From the NCBI RefSeq assembly GCF_029407905.1, contig NC_073637.1, forward strand, positions 59,272,501-59,336,500: DNA of 64,000 nucleotides, given 5' to 3'. The notes under the pieces were generated by a model that was not told the origin of the DNA, made no database searches, and was given only the letters and a program-made list of their open reading frames with translations. Source of the DNA: Bubalus kerabau (lineage: Eukaryota > Chordata > Mammalia > Artiodactyla > Bovidae). Both the position numbers and the translations under genes were made by a program. Shown here piece by piece: positions 22,093-33,664 of the stretch; the stretch's first letter is position 1, and the number at the start of each line of letters is the position of its first letter.

Positions 22093-23357
22093 GGCTTAGC
22101 ACAAATATGACTAAATTACAGTCATAAAAAGATTGAGAATTTATAAATAGAAATGCATGTCAATATAGAATTTTAAAGCATCCCATATTTGCACTCATCT
22201 GTATCTGCATATTTGAACCTATTCAATGAATGAACAAATGGAAACTTACCTCCCAATAACCTTGAGCATTTCACTTCACACCTCTGAGCTGCTTCTTGTC
22301 TACAAAAAAAAAGGAATTGAATCTGAAATATTTCAAGTGTTTTTCTAGTGTAAATGTGTAAATTTGTAAATTTGGTAATGTATCAACTCCCAGAGAGAAT
22401 CCAGAAATGCTTAAAAATCAAGTGTGATTAAAATAGGAAATGTTTTCCATAATCTTCTGTGGTTTGCAGCTCATGTCCTCTCTGCAAATCAGGATGCTTG
22501 AGCCCCAATTTTCATTAACCACCCACCTCTATGCAGACAATTTCCAGATCTTCCTCTTCTGCCCTGACCTTTATATTCTCCCCAGTCACAGATTTCATCC
22601 TGTTTATGAAACATCTTTACTTAGATGTTCTGCCATCACCTAAATCTAAACATGAAAAAAAAAAGAAAGAAAGAAATTCATGGTGTCCCTTTAGCCTATC
22701 TATTCTGCTTTTCCTGTTTTTCATTTTCAGGCAGAGACCCTGGGTTTCCCCGGCACAGTCCCAGTCATTCACATCTGGAGGCTAGCCTCAAGTTCTTCTG
22801 CTTCTTACTCAATGTTTTTTCATTCCTGTTTTTTGCATTTTCACAGTCTCATCCTTGTCCATGCCTCGTACTTCCAGATTATTTTAGGGGATTCCAAGCG
22901 AACCTACCTGTCTGTATTCTTTTCGTATTTTCATGGACTCTATGAAAGTTGTAGAATTCTTTCATTCAAATGCCTTTTGAGCAGCAAGACAAACTTCATT
23001 CCTGACTCTAATAATTTAGCAGCTGGTATGTGGCTTTAGGGTGGTACTTATTTTTATATATAAATTCCAAGCATAAATGTTTACTTATGTAAGTTCTATC
23101 TTTCATACTAAATTAGGAGTTTGTTTAAGATTAGAGCTGAGTCCTTCCCTCTCTTCTTCCTTTTTTCCCTATAGATTTTATCGAATAGCTACTTGTGTAA
23201 GACATTCTACCAAGCACTTTGGCAGATACAAATATGGATGGAACATGACTTTTATCCTTAGAAAGAGAACTCCCACTTCATAAAGTAAAGGAAACTAAAA
23301 TTTATTGAGTATATTTATGTTGCTGGGTTTAGGTCAAGGAGTCTTCTTGAAAACTTT
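22093..23357. other. unique sequence
   Basis: No young repeat. Several overlapping plus-strand frames at 22440-23039 come from a pyrimidine-rich tract and show no family resemblance or splice framing. Confidence 0.5.
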
Positions 23358-23612
23358 CTTCCAGCTTTATTGATATATATTTGATATGTAACATGGTGTA
23401 AGTTTAAGATGTATAACATAATGGTTTGATATATTGCAAAATGACTATCTCAGTAAGGTTAGTTAACATATCCATCACCTCACATAGTTTTGTGTGTGTG
23501 TGTGGTGAGAATTTTTAAGATCTACTCTTGTAACAACTTTCAAATACATAGTATATGGCATTATTAACTATACTCTTCTTAAAACTTTGTACAGTTAAAT
23601 TATTATTCCTAC
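23358..23612 (-). mobile_element. L1M 3' UTR remnant
   Basis: 'cagctttattgatatatatt', 'gatgtataacataatggttt', 'aacatatccatcacctcac', a TG run and 'aagatctactcttgtaacaac' follow the antisense L1M 3' end. Confidence 0.75.
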
Positions 23613-23665
23613 TTTATAGATGAAGACAAGATTAGAAGAGGTTAAATCACCTCTAAGTTTGTTGC

Positions 23666-23874
23666 AGCTTCCCCGGTGGCTCATAGGTAAAAATTTGCCT
23701 GCCAAGGCAGGAGACTTGGGCTAGATTCCTGGATCTGGAAGATCCCCTGGAGAAGGAAATGGGAAACCATTCCAGTATTCTTGCCTGGAAAATCCCATGG
23801 ACAGAAGAGCCTGGTGGGCTACAGTCCATGGGGTCACAAAGAGTTGGACACAACTTAGCAACCAAACAACAAAA
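23666..23874 (+). mobile_element. Bov-tA SINE
   Basis: Sense unit: 'cttccccggtggctcatagg', degenerate B box 'gctagattcct', body 'cctggagaaggaaatggg' and tail 'caacttagcaaccaaacaac'. A weak flanking match ('gtttgttg' and 'gtttattg') could be a TSD. Confidence 0.92.
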
Positions 23875-23879
23875 AAGGT

Positions 23880-26787
23880 TTATTGACTGTGAAACCCCAT
23901 TTCTTCCACTGGCCTGTACTGGAATCTATATTTAATAGTTCTTAAATTAATGGCATTAATTCTAGTATTATAACAGCCTAACTGTTTTCCAAATGGTTGC
24001 TTGCAAGTTTAAGTAATTAAAATGCATCTAGACTTTCGGTTTCTTTTCTCATAAATAAGTGGTGCTGTGGTTACTGACATAAACAAGTTTATTATTTAGA
24101 TCATAAACACTATTGTAAACAGTATTCCATGGAACACAGAAGACCTATGTATCTGAGAAACTATACAATAATATGGTATTATATTTAGATCTCACAAAAT
24201 TATATTTAATTTTTAAAATTCATTTAAAAATGTACATTTGTTACTTAATTATGTATCATATGCTACTTTTTAAGAAAAAGATGTAGCATATAGCTATTCT
24301 CTCAGATGAATTATTTTGTTAATCCTGTCCTTCTATAAACCTTGGTAGGGCTTTTCTTAAGATGCCTATTATTAAACCAAATAAGGCTATTTTTTTCCCT
24401 CCAAGACCACACACCACATAAAATAGATTTGTATCTGGAGTGATTTTGTCAACAGTTGTCAAAAGAACATCAGATAATTTCTGTGATAGCCATGGCTCAA
24501 AATCTCTATCAGGTTGAGAGGTAAATAGTATAGATAAACATGTGTTTTTTTCCTGCCTGCCAATTCACTGTCTTTCAAGATTACTTTGATAAATAATTAC
24601 AGTGTATGATAAAAGTTCTTCGGTTCCTTTGTTTACAGTAAAACCACTGCCTCTCTACTGCAAACCTATTTTGTGAGAACATGATATTTAAAAATTTTGC
24701 ATAGAAATTATCAAATTATTTCTGATAAGTATTTAAATTTTTGTATAAAGCTAAACAATCTTTATCAGGAAAAACCTCTGTAATTATTTAAAATGAGATT
24801 AAGACAAACTCCCTCCAAAGATGAATAAAGGTAGAGATAATAAAGATTAAGATAGTGACAAAGAAGAAATGAATAAGGAGGAAGGTGGAGGGAAAGGAAG
24901 GGAAAGGGAAAATAATAATGAAGCTAAAATATGAGTTTCCACATGGATCATTATTGACAGAAGTTTGTGTGATTCCTTGTCTGTCCCTGCATTGTGAAAC
25001 ACACAGGAGTTTCCTTCTTTCCTAGGCTTAGATAGCATTATGGATGGTTAAGATTTTCTGTACCTACAAGTTCTTAAGAGTAACCGAGTTAGGTAAGGGT
25101 TGCAGACTAAACTCCATACAGTAGTTACCAGCACAGGATTTTCCTGACACCAGAGAGAAATAATCATCTAGTTCCGGCAGGTCAAAGCAGGCTGGAGAGA
25201 AATGCCCTCCAACAATCCCCCCCCATAGAGTCTGATGTCTGGTAAGTAAACTTCAGTTCCAGTACTATCAGTCCTTTGCTTTTCAGAAACACTTAATTCA
25301 ACTAATTTTTTTTTTTTTTTTTTTAGTCCTAGATAAAAGGATACCTGCCTGTCCTCTTAGTGTCTGCTCTAGTCCATCTGCCATCATCTGCTATGCTTGG
25401 TGATTTATCACTTCCATAGCTTGTCAATTAAAAGTGCTTACAAAGACAAAATCTGCAATACTGTCTCTAGCATGTTTAATAGAGTTTGGTTAAGTAAACA
25501 TCCTCAACCAAAGCAGCAAGAGATCTTAAAATAAACAGAGCTACTGTGCCAAGTTCACAATTACTTACATATTTAGTGCTCTGCCCATCTTCTAAGCACA
25601 GTCATTAAAACCAGATTTGTGTACTTAATGTAATTGTCTTGAAACCATAGCTGTTTAAATACTATAGGCCATTTACATACTTGAACCTTTTTTATTCTCT
25701 TTACTCCTTCAGTTTTAAAATAAAAACTGGAATTTGTTTCACAGAGCTTATTTCAAAGTATATGGTAACAACTCTCTAGAACAAGCCAGACCAAATTACT
25801 GATCCCAGTAGAGTCAACTATTCGTTGGGAGAGACACACTGTTGTTCAGATTCTCCAAACCAAGTGTTCTTTGGGAGAGTACTGAGAAGTTTCAAATCCC
25901 AAATTAGAAGGGTAACATAGTTAGTTTCTTAAAAGCCCAGTTAAAATGACAACCAAAAAATATCAGTATAAAATGTAGTAATATAAGCAGTATTAGGTAT
26001 ATATATAAATTTTGAAGAAAGTCTGCCCTGGAGATATAATCTTACCTCACTGGCTCTTAGTTTCTGGCCTGGGAAATAGTGGCAATGGTGAGAAATGTAG
26101 CTATATTGGAATGTGATTTTTTAAATTAAAGATAATAGTATAATGAAGTTATTCACATATTTATGTTCAATAAGTGTTAGCTATTATAGTGTTCAAATAT
26201 ATTAGAATATAATTCCAATTTTATATTTCCGTCATTGTTCACATTCATGCAAGTAAGTTGTTGATTTTCAAATATTTCTGTCATATATTTATCTAGGAAT
26301 TTATATTCATCTGTTAACTATAGTGGCTTGTTCTTGCTCCAGTACGAACACTTCAAGCTAAGACATTCCATTGAAGGAGTGGATGATGCACATAAAATGA
26401 ACACAGAATCTGAGGAGCTGTCCTCATGGGTCAGCGTTGAGTTCTATTTTGTTTAACTATATCATTAGTGAACTGAGAAAAGGAAGTAAGTAGCATGAGA
26501 AACATATCTGAAGATGATAAATGAAGATGAACTTCAAATTCCCAGGAGAGGAGAATATAAATAGATTCTCAGAAAGTTCTGAAATTGGTAGCAAAGAAAG
26601 AAATGTAGACCTAAATAACAATCTTCCATATAAGCACATGAGCATTTTAATAATGTGAGACCCAGAAAGAGGAAAGAGCTAAGCTGATAGATAGTACAAA
26701 TAGTTCAACTTGCCAATGGCACAGAAGCCCAAAAGAACATAGTATGCGTTCTCTAATATTAAATGCAATCTACCTTTCTCATTTCTT
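23880..26787. other. long unique AT-rich block
   Basis: About 2.9 kb with no recognised interspersed repeat, only a purine-rich patch (24838-24915) and a T19 tract (25306-25324). Stops are dense in all frames; no exon is supported. Confidence 0.5.
25306..25324. repeat. poly(T) tract
   Basis: T19 tract; could be the reversed A tail of an unrecognised insertion, but no element adjoins it. Confidence 0.9.
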
Positions 26788-26800
26788 AAATGTATCAATA

Positions 26801-27000
26801 TTTCCCTTGTAGCTCAGTCGGTAAAGAATCTGCCTACAGTTCAAGAACTCAGGTTCAATTCCTGATTGGGAAATTTCCCTGGAGAAGAAAATGGCAACCC
26901 CCTCCAGTACTCTTGCCTGGAGAATTCCATGAACAGAGAAGCCTAGCAGGCTATAGTCCATGGAGTTGCAAAAGAGTCGGACGCGAATGAGCGACTAGCG
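26801..27000 (+). mobile_element. Bov-tA SINE
   Basis: 'tttcccttgtagctcagtcgg', body 'cctggagaagaaaatggcaa' and tail 'cgaatgagcgactagcgcac'. A 7-bp match 'aaatgta' (26788-26794, 27004-27010) may be the TSD. Confidence 0.92.
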
Positions 27001-27049
27001 CACAAATGTAATTATGAAATTGAGGAGATTACAGTCTAGCATAGTGCTG

Positions 27050-27172
27050 AGAAGGTCTTAGGTTTGAGACACAGCACTGGTATGAGTTGTGTGGCCTTCT
27101 GCTTCTGTAAAATAAAGCGAATTATATTACATACTTCGTAGGGTTGTTTTGATGGTAAAATGAGTGTAGCAT
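27050..27172 (+). mobile_element. MIR remnant
   Basis: 'gtgtggccttctgcttctgtaaaat', then 'gtagggttgttttgatggtaaaatgagt', is the 3' half of a sense MIR. Confidence 0.55.
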
Positions 27173-27177
27173 GAGAT

Positions 27178-27290
27178 TGTGAATTTCATGAGCTCAGTAG
27201 TGGTGGCGGTTTGCTCACAGTTGTGTCTCCATCATCTGTTGTGATGCCTGACATGTGATGGGCAATGAACACAAGTATTTTGAGATATAA
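27178..27290 (+). mobile_element. L2 3' end remnant
   Basis: 'gaatttcatgagctcagtag ... tgtgtctccatcatctg ... gcctgacatgtgatgggcaatgaac' follows the L2 3' end order. Confidence 0.45.
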
Positions 27291-27384
27291 TATTGAATCA
27301 CAGTGTTGTTTTGAAGGTTAGGTAATATATATGAGGAAATATCTTGAGCTTTTATTTATTTACTTGATTACTTAACTGCCTCCT

Positions 27385-27458
27385 TTCCTAGGATGCCGGC
27401 TCCATGCGAGCAAGAAAATTGCTTTCTTATTCCTTGCTATATTCCCAGTGTCTAGAAC
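27385..27458 (+). mobile_element. L2 3' end remnant (second copy)
   Basis: 'ggctccatgcgagcaagaaa ... tatattcccagtgtctagaac' again fits the L2 3' end. Confidence 0.45.
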
Positions 27459-27616
27459 TTTGGCATTCAAATGTGGTTATCCAGCCAGTGCATTGATCAC
27501 CTGGGAGTTTGTTGAAATGGTAGAATTATGGATCTAGGTCCAAACCTGCTGAATTAGAATCTGCATTTACTATCCACTGATAATTCTTAAACACATTAAA
27601 TTCAAGAAGCACTGGT
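27459..27616. mobile_element. MER5-type hAT (Charlie) non-autonomous DNA transposon
   Basis: 'gatcacctgggagtttgttg', 'ggatctaggtcc', 'gctgaattagaatctgcat' and a right end 'aagcactggttt' fit MER5A/B, with short diverged inverted ends. Ancient and immobile. Confidence 0.65.
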
Positions 27617-27761
27617 TTATCCTGTCCCTAGTATTTTCTCTATAGACTGTTATTGGATAAATGACTGCAAATTATATATTAGATTTAGCAGATTTAGCAT
27701 GTATAAAATTTATATTTAGCAGATTTAAAATTCTTACTACATGTACACATCATGTTCTTAA

Positions 27762-27965
27762 TAGCTTCATGAGGTATAATTTACATACCATAAAACTCAC
27801 CCATTTAAAATATAAATCCAATGACTTTTAGCAAATTTACAGAGTAGTGCAACCAGTCCTACAATCTAATTTCAGGAAATTTCCATGATTCTAAAAAAAA
27901 GTTCCCATCTGCAGTCGTTCCCCATTTCCAACCTCAATCCCAAAACCAACTACTCTAATAATATT
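27762..27965 (-). mobile_element. L1M 3' UTR remnant
   Basis: 'gaggtataatttacataccataaaac', 'cacccatttaaaatataaatcc', 'gtgcaaccagtcctacaatc' and 'cccaaaaccaactactc' follow the antisense L1M 3' UTR. Confidence 0.75.
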
Positions 27966-28051
27966 GTTTTAATATCCACCCACCCATTTTCTATTTTAGA
28001 TAGAGAATAACTGAAGGGAGAACAAATAAATCTCTTCCATTCATACTTCAG

Positions 28052-28113
28052 TAAATAAGAATGATTCTTGAATGAGTTTCACTAAATAAGAATGATTCTT
28101 GAATGAGTTTCAC
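28052..28113. repeat. perfect 31-bp tandem duplication
   Basis: Two identical 31-bp units, 28052-28082 and 28083-28113, start 'taaataagaatgattc' and end 'gagtttcac'. No difference between copies. Confidence 0.97.
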
Positions 28114-28615
28114 TGTGATTTAACTTGCCATTAACCACATCTAAATGGAATTGATAAACAACTAAGAATTCAAATGTGGTTCAAGACAGATGTTTACCAC
28201 TTTCAGGGAACAAAACATTTTCAAATAGTTTTTTTTCCCTAAACTTATTGAGCACACATTTACAAGCAAACATTATCAGTCTAACAAAAACAGAAGCCAA
28301 AAGATTTTAGTCTTCTTTAATACGCTAATTACAAATCATTGCTTATCCAATCAGGGCCAGTCCCTAGGCCAGTTTACAAGCTTTAACTTAAGTTGCTTTT
28401 TGATGTTTTGTATTTCTTTAGAAATTTGCGTTAGCTGAGACTGACCTTCTTTGGGAAAGTCTCTTTACTCATTCATGCCCTCTACTGAATTCAGGTCCTT
28501 AAGTTCTTTCCCATGGACTTCTGAGCAGGCCAGTAAATGATCTCATTGGCCCCAATACTCTGTACTTATTTATCTCTTGTATTCTGTCCTCTCAACTCCA
28601 AGAGGAGGTATTTCA

Positions 28616-29158
28616 AGTCCTGCTTCAAAAACTTACATGATTCAAAACTACCCACAAAATGAAGTCCAAACTCTCTCTCACACATTTAGTCCAGCCTGTT
28701 TTTCCTGTCTCATTGCTTGCCACACTCACATTCCCATAGGCCTATTAAGCATGCTACACTTTTCTCTGTTCTCAAAACTTGCCAAGCACATCACACATCC
28801 TCTTTATCTTTGCTAAGGCTGTTCTCTCCCTGTTGAATGTTATCCCTTTTTCTCCATTCTTAGGCATTGGAATCATATTATTTTGTTGTTATTTAGTCAC
28901 TAAGTCGTATCTGACTCTGCAACCCCATATTTAGACAACAACAAATACTTCTGTAACCCATTTTTAAATATTCAGTCCTTTATTCAATCAGAATTTCCTC
29001 TTTCCCTTGTATTAACTTATTATTGTATTTTAACTCAAATTTATTATATAGAATTGTGAACAGTATGCCATAGTTAATTATGTATTCCACCACATTTCAT
29101 AGTATCTGGAATATAGTAGGAGCATAATAAAGAATATATGAATTTATGAATGGTTGAG
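28616..29158 (+). mobile_element. L2 LINE remnant
   Basis: Sense L2: 'caagtcctgcttcaaaaac', 'aaaatgaagtccaaactctc', 'gcttgccacactcacattcc', then the 3' end 'agtatctggaatatagtagg ... aataaagaat'. Interrupted by a Bov scrap at 28884-28935. Confidence 0.6.
28884..28935 (-). mobile_element. Bov SINE/LINE tail scrap
   Basis: 'gttgttatttagtcactaag', 'tcgtatctgactctgcaacccc' is the reversed tail of a BovB-type element; only about 50 bp. Confidence 0.65.
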
Positions 29159-29579
29159 GAATCTTTGAAATCTTGCCTTTGAAGATTGTTGGACCTGGAC
29201 TAGTTATGACCTCTGAATGAGACATATACTTCCAACTTCTCAATTGAGAGTACTTTCTGCCTTTTTGTGTATGTCCCTTTGGTTCAAAAGTATTTTTTGA
29301 AACTTTTAAATTTCCTGTTTGAGATAAGGGAAAGCATTAACAAGATGGGATTTTTGTAGAATTGGTCCTAGATCCCTGGTTTATGATGGAAGTTAATATC
29401 CTGTTTCATCCATTTAAAATCACAGACTCAAAAGGAATTGAAAGATCATTTTTTTCAAGCCATTAATTTTCCAGATAAGGGAAATATTGTTCAGTGTCTT
29501 TATTTGTACAGTTTTCTTTTTTATCTCGCATGGTTGAGATTTGGGTTTTGTTTTCAATCCTTTATTCAATATTTCTCTG
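29159..29579. other. unique sequence
   Basis: No repeat or ORF recognised. Confidence 0.5.
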
Positions 29580-29660
29580 TTTAAATTTATTTTTAATTGA
29601 AGGATAATTGCTTCACAATATTATGTTGGTTTCTGCCATAACACAATGTTTATCAGCTAG
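29580..29660 (-). mobile_element. L1 3' end fragment
   Basis: 'atttttaattgaaggataattgc', 'ttcacaatattatgttgg', 'tttctgccataacacaatg' is the antisense terminal 80 bp of the same L1 group whose tails lie at 16.86 and 34.3 kb. Confidence 0.75.
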
Positions 29661-30609
29661 AAGCATATATATCTCTTTATTAATGACTTAATTACATGTT
29701 CTGCCTTGTCCTTTCTCTGCACAGGATTTTGAAAGCAACAAAACTATTTCATAAAGAAGGATTGGTTTTCTGGGGCAGAACTCACCACTCTAATCCACTT
29801 GCAATAGAATGTTCCTTTCTGGATATTATTTGCCACTCAGTAGCCATTAGGTACTGTGTGAATGCTGCAGTGAGTAGCCTTTCCTTCTCCAGAAATGAAA
29901 ATGAGTTATGTGGTACCAAATGAAAAGTTTGAAATTCACTTGTGTCTATTTCCCTCCTCTATTTATCAATTTAGTATTTGGGAAATCATTAAAAAAAAAC
30001 ACGCAATTTCACTTATACCTCTCCCAATTGAGCAGTCATCTCAACCACTATTGAAGAAAGTACAATGCTTAAAAAGTACATTAAGAACAAAAAGGAAGAA
30101 AAAACTTTTCATATCAATGTAAAATATGAATGATTACTGAGATGTTTTGGAAGAAATAGAATCTATTATTTTAATGAAATCTTTCTTTACAAGGCAAGAA
30201 TTATAAATTGCAAATTGGAAGGAATGCATCCAGTAATAAATCCCTAAGAAAAAAGTACAGCTAAAGCTGGAGATTCTATAAAGAACATGGACAGTGAGAT
30301 TAGCAGTTCTCTTATATTGTCATGATGACCTCAATTGTTCGAATAGACCGAGGCATAAACTGTATATATCTCCCTTGAAATAAATACCACTACATTATTA
30401 TGAAATATCTAATACATATTAAACACTTTATTTAAAATCTGACAGGTGAGTTAAACACTCCTGCAGATTTCCCTTGCCTTCCTTAGAAAGCTGTATTTCA
30501 GAAAATTTAGTGGGAAAGTAAATCTGCTTGTCTCACCTGACTTCCATTATAGCATCATTTTAGAATGGGCATACTCTCTAAATAATTTATTTAATATATG
30601 TGTGTGTGT
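29661..30609. other. unique sequence
   Basis: No element recognised apart from a short GT run at about 30598-30611. Plus frames at 29696-30122 show no family resemblance. Confidence 0.5.
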
Positions 30610-30834
30610 GCTGTGTATTAAGTGACCAGTCGTGTCTGACTCTTTACAGCCTTATAGACTGTGGCCCACCAGGCTCCTCCGTCTATGGGATTCTCCAAGC
30701 CAGAATACTGGAGTGGGTTGCCATGCCCCCTTTTAGGGGATCTTCCTAATCTAGGGATCCAACCTGCATCTCTTATGTCTCCTGCATTATTAGCAGATGG
30801 GTTCTTTACCACTAGAGCCACCTGAGAAGCCCTT
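30610..30834 (-). mobile_element. Bov-tA SINE
   Basis: Antisense unit: 'gaccagtcgtgtctgactc', 'ccaccaggctcctccgtc', reverse B box region 'agggatccaacctgc' and head 'gagccacctgagaagccc'. No clear TSD. Confidence 0.93.
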
Positions 30835-31327
30835 ATTGGAAATTAAACAGAATTGAAGAGTTTGTAACTGGGAGCTTAAGAAGGCAGCAAAGACTTCATA
30901 GAGACTGCAGATTCTTGCTAAGGAGAAAGGGGTTGGTAGTTGTGGGATGGAGGATGACATTCTTGCAGGGGCAAGGTTCAGAGGCCTGGGAGAACATTCA
31001 TCGTGTTCTACATGTACTCTAACATGGCCAGACTAAAGCTGATTCATCTTGACCTAATTCCTGGTTTTTCCTCAATCTGTCCTCAGTTACCAAATGTGTC
31101 AGAAAATTGAATACCTGGAAAATTCTTCCCCATAAATGCTGTGTGACAATCTGAGTGTGAAACATATGTAATGGGCAAAGCAACTTGTGACTTCTAACCA
31201 GAATCTATGCTTATCTAAGGTGATTTATTTATACACAATGAATAATAAATTATTTAGACACAACAAATAAAGTCAGTAGTCTTATACTTATATTTTCTAT
31301 TAAGAAACAAAATCACTAATTACCACA
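30835..31327. other. unique sequence
   Basis: No element recognised with confidence. Confidence 0.45.
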
Positions 31328-32352
31328 GAGATGGGAATACCAGACCACCTGATCTGCCTCTTGAGAAATTTGTATGCAGGTCAGGAAGCAACAGGTAGAA
31401 CTGGACATGGAACAACAGACTGGTTCCAAATAGGAAAAGGAGTTCGTCAAGGCTGTATATTGTCACCCTGTTTATTTAACTTATATGCAGAGTACATCAT
31501 GAGAAACGCTGGACTGCAAGAAACACAAGCTGGAATCAAGATTGCCGGGAGAAATATCAATCACCTCAGATATGCAGATGACACCACCCTTATGGCAGGA
31601 AGTGAAGAGGAACTAAAAAGCCTCTTGATAAAGGTGAAAGTGGAGAGTGAAAAAGTTGGCTTAAAGCTCAACATTCAGAAAACAAAGATCATGGCATCTG
31701 GTCCCATCACTTCATGGGAAATGGATGGAGAAACAGTGGAAACAGTGTCAGACTTTATTTTTCTGGGCTCCAAAATCACTGCAGATGATGACTGCAGCCA
31801 TGAAATTAAAAGACGCTTACTCCTTGGAAGGAAAGTTATGACCAACCTAGATAGCATATTCAAAAGCAGAGACATTACTTTGCCAACAAAGGTTCGTCTG
31901 GTCAAGGCTATGGTTTTTCCTGTGGTCATGTATGGATGTGAGAGTTGGACTGTGAAGAAGGCTGAGTGCCGAAGAATTGATGCTTTTGAACTGTGGTGTT
32001 GGAGAAGACTCTTGAGAGTCCCTTGGACTGCAAGGAGATCCAACCAGTCCATTCTGAAGGAGATCAGCCCTGGGATTTCTTTGGAAGGAATGATGCTAAA
32101 GCTGAAACTCCAGTACTTTGGCCACCTGATGTGAAGAGTTGACTCATTGGAAAAGACTCTGATGTGGGGAGGGATTGGGGGCAAGAGGAGAAGGGGACGA
32201 CAGAGGATGAGATGGCTGGATGGCATCACTGACTCGATGGACGTGAGTTTGAGTGAACTCTGGGCATTGGTGATAGACAGGGAGGCCTGGCGTGCTGCGA
32301 TTCATGGGGTCGCAAAGAGTCAGACATGACTGAGCGACTGATCTGATCTAAT
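31328..32352 (+). mobile_element. BovB LINE, 1.0 kb, 5'-truncated in the RT domain
   Basis: Sense BovB starting in the RT palm and running to a tail 'gactgatctgatctaatctgaa', a TGATC-type variant of the usual GAACT repeat. Divergence looks low. Flanks share only 'actaat', too short to call a TSD. Confidence 0.95.
31331..32329 (+). pseudogene. BovB ORF2 C-terminal half, one premature stop
   Basis: A 333-codon span in one frame from MGIPDHLICLLRNLYAG to GVAKSQT near the normal end. The only interruption is TGA at 32132-32134, immediately after YFGHLM, where the related copies have an arginine codon (CGA to TGA, a CpG transition). RT motifs GVRQGCILSPCLFNLYAEYI and YADD (31571-31582) are intact, as is the C-terminal zinc-knuckle-like RRIDAFELWCWRRLL block. 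It lacks the endonuclease and RT fingers, so it cannot be functional. It is the best preserved LINE coding segment in the window. Confidence 0.93.
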
Positions 32353-32370
32353 CTGAATGTACTAATAAGC

Positions 32371-32416
32371 AGGCCTCCCTGGCAGCTCAGGTGGTAAAGA
32401 CTCTGCCTGGGATGTA
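32371..32416 (+). mobile_element. Bov-tA 5' scrap followed by (AC)n
   Basis: Only the tRNA-like head 'ggcctccctggcagctcagg', 'tggtaaagactctgcctggg' remains; an (AC)7 run (32420-32433) follows. Confidence 0.75.
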
Positions 32417-32465
32417 AATACACACACACACACTTTACCTCATTTCTCGGAGGAAAAAAAAGGCC

Positions 32466-32612
32466 TGTGATATATGAACTGTTATCTCCATTTTACCAAC
32501 ATGGAAACTAAGGTTGTGAGAGATTAAACAACACTGAGGTCAGACAGATAATTAGTACAGAGCTAGGATTTGAACTCAGGAAATTTGACTTAAAAGCCTG
32601 GGTTTTCACCTT
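32466..32612 (-). mobile_element. MIR-family SINE
   Basis: 'ttatctccattttaccaac', 'ggaaactaaggttgtgagag', 'cagagctaggatttgaactc' is a clear antisense MIR core. Confidence 0.8.
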
Positions 32613-32708
32613 TCACATACTCCCTCATCTAAGAAGACATGACATCATGAGATTTATCAGAGGGAAACTCAAGGAGAATAAGTGATTGTAGCACCCCATG
32701 TAATAACA

Positions 32709-33112
32709 AACTGTATTAGTTTCGTGTTGCTGCTGTAGCAAGTTATGTCAAACATAGTCAGGATATTGGCAGTCTGATTCCTTTCTGGAGGCCCTAGGGG
32801 AGAATCCATCTTTTGCCTTTTTCAGCTTCTAGAGGCCATCTGTGATCCTTGGCTTACTGATCACTTCTCTTATAAACTCTAACCTCTTGCTTCCATGGTA
32901 GCATCTTTTCCTACTGATGTAGAAGCTCCAGCCTCTTCTTCTAAGTCTCCTTTGATTATGTTGGACCTATTCTTATAATACAGGATAATGACTCCATCCT
33001 AAGATCCTTAATTGAATCATATTTGCAAAGTTCTCTTTGCTCTGTAAGTTAAAATATTCGTAGATTCTGAGGTTTAGAATGTGGGCACCTTTGGGGAAGC
33101 CAAGTCACAAAG
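32709..33112 (+). mobile_element. MLT1-type LTR (ERVL-MaLR)
   Basis: Solitary LTR-like unit: 'tgtattagtttcgtgttgctg', 'tttctggaggccctaggggag', 'cagcttctagaggccatctg', 'tacaggataatgactccatcc', ending 'gtgggcacctttggggaagcc'. No internal viral coding sequence is present. An ancient fossil of a mammalian apparent LTR retrotransposon. Confidence 0.8.
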
Positions 33113-33157
33113 ACTGATACAATCTAGGAAAAATTATTTGTTTTAAGTTCTGGGTAA

Positions 33158-33312
33158 GGAAACCAGATTCGATCCCTGGGTCAAGATTCCCCTGGAGAAG
33201 GGAATGACAGTTCACCTTACTATTGTTGCTTGGAAAATTCCATGGATAGAGGAGCCTGGCAGGCTGCAATCCATGGTTTAGCAAAGAGTCAGACATGACT
33301 GGAGCAACTAAC
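33158..33312 (+). mobile_element. Bov-tA SINE, 5' part missing
   Basis: Starts just before the B box ('agattcgatccctgggtc'), then 'cctggagaagggaatgac' and tail 'catgactggagcaactaac'. Confidence 0.88.
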
Positions 33313-33664
33313 ACTTTAGGTAAGGAAGAGTAAATAGTCAGGAACTCTGGCCTTAAGGGGCTCCAAATCAAAAATGAATAAAAGCGGAAAAAGTACTACA
33401 GGGTACAGAATAAGTACTTAGTGGTTAGCCTAATCTAATGATGATACAGAGAAATCACATAGTGTTCTCCTGTGTTTGAAATGTTATCAGCACTTTATAA
33501 AGACTCTTGTCTGAAATTAATTTTCCATTGAGAAAAACAGTAAACTTAAGTTTAACTTATTATTATTTTTATGACTTTTGTGAAATACCTAAAACATTAA
33601 GTATTACCTTAGAACTTAAAATTTCTTTCAAGGATTTTTTTTTTCCTGTATATCCTGAAGTTAA

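Noticed and set aside
22440..23039. overlapping plus-strand ORFs as an exon cluster
   Set aside because: They come from a pyrimidine-rich stretch with low stop density; no domain, no splice framing.
31675..32229. 184-codon minus-strand ORF
   Set aside because: Antisense shadow of the BovB C-terminal coding region; the same shadow recurs at 4609-5181, 39121-39681 and elsewhere with every BovB copy.
31322..32358. TSD 'actaat' for this BovB
   Set aside because: Six bases in AT-rich flanks are not convincing.
32709..33112. endogenous retrovirus with coding capacity
   Set aside because: Only an MLT1-type LTR is present; no internal region or gene adjoins it.
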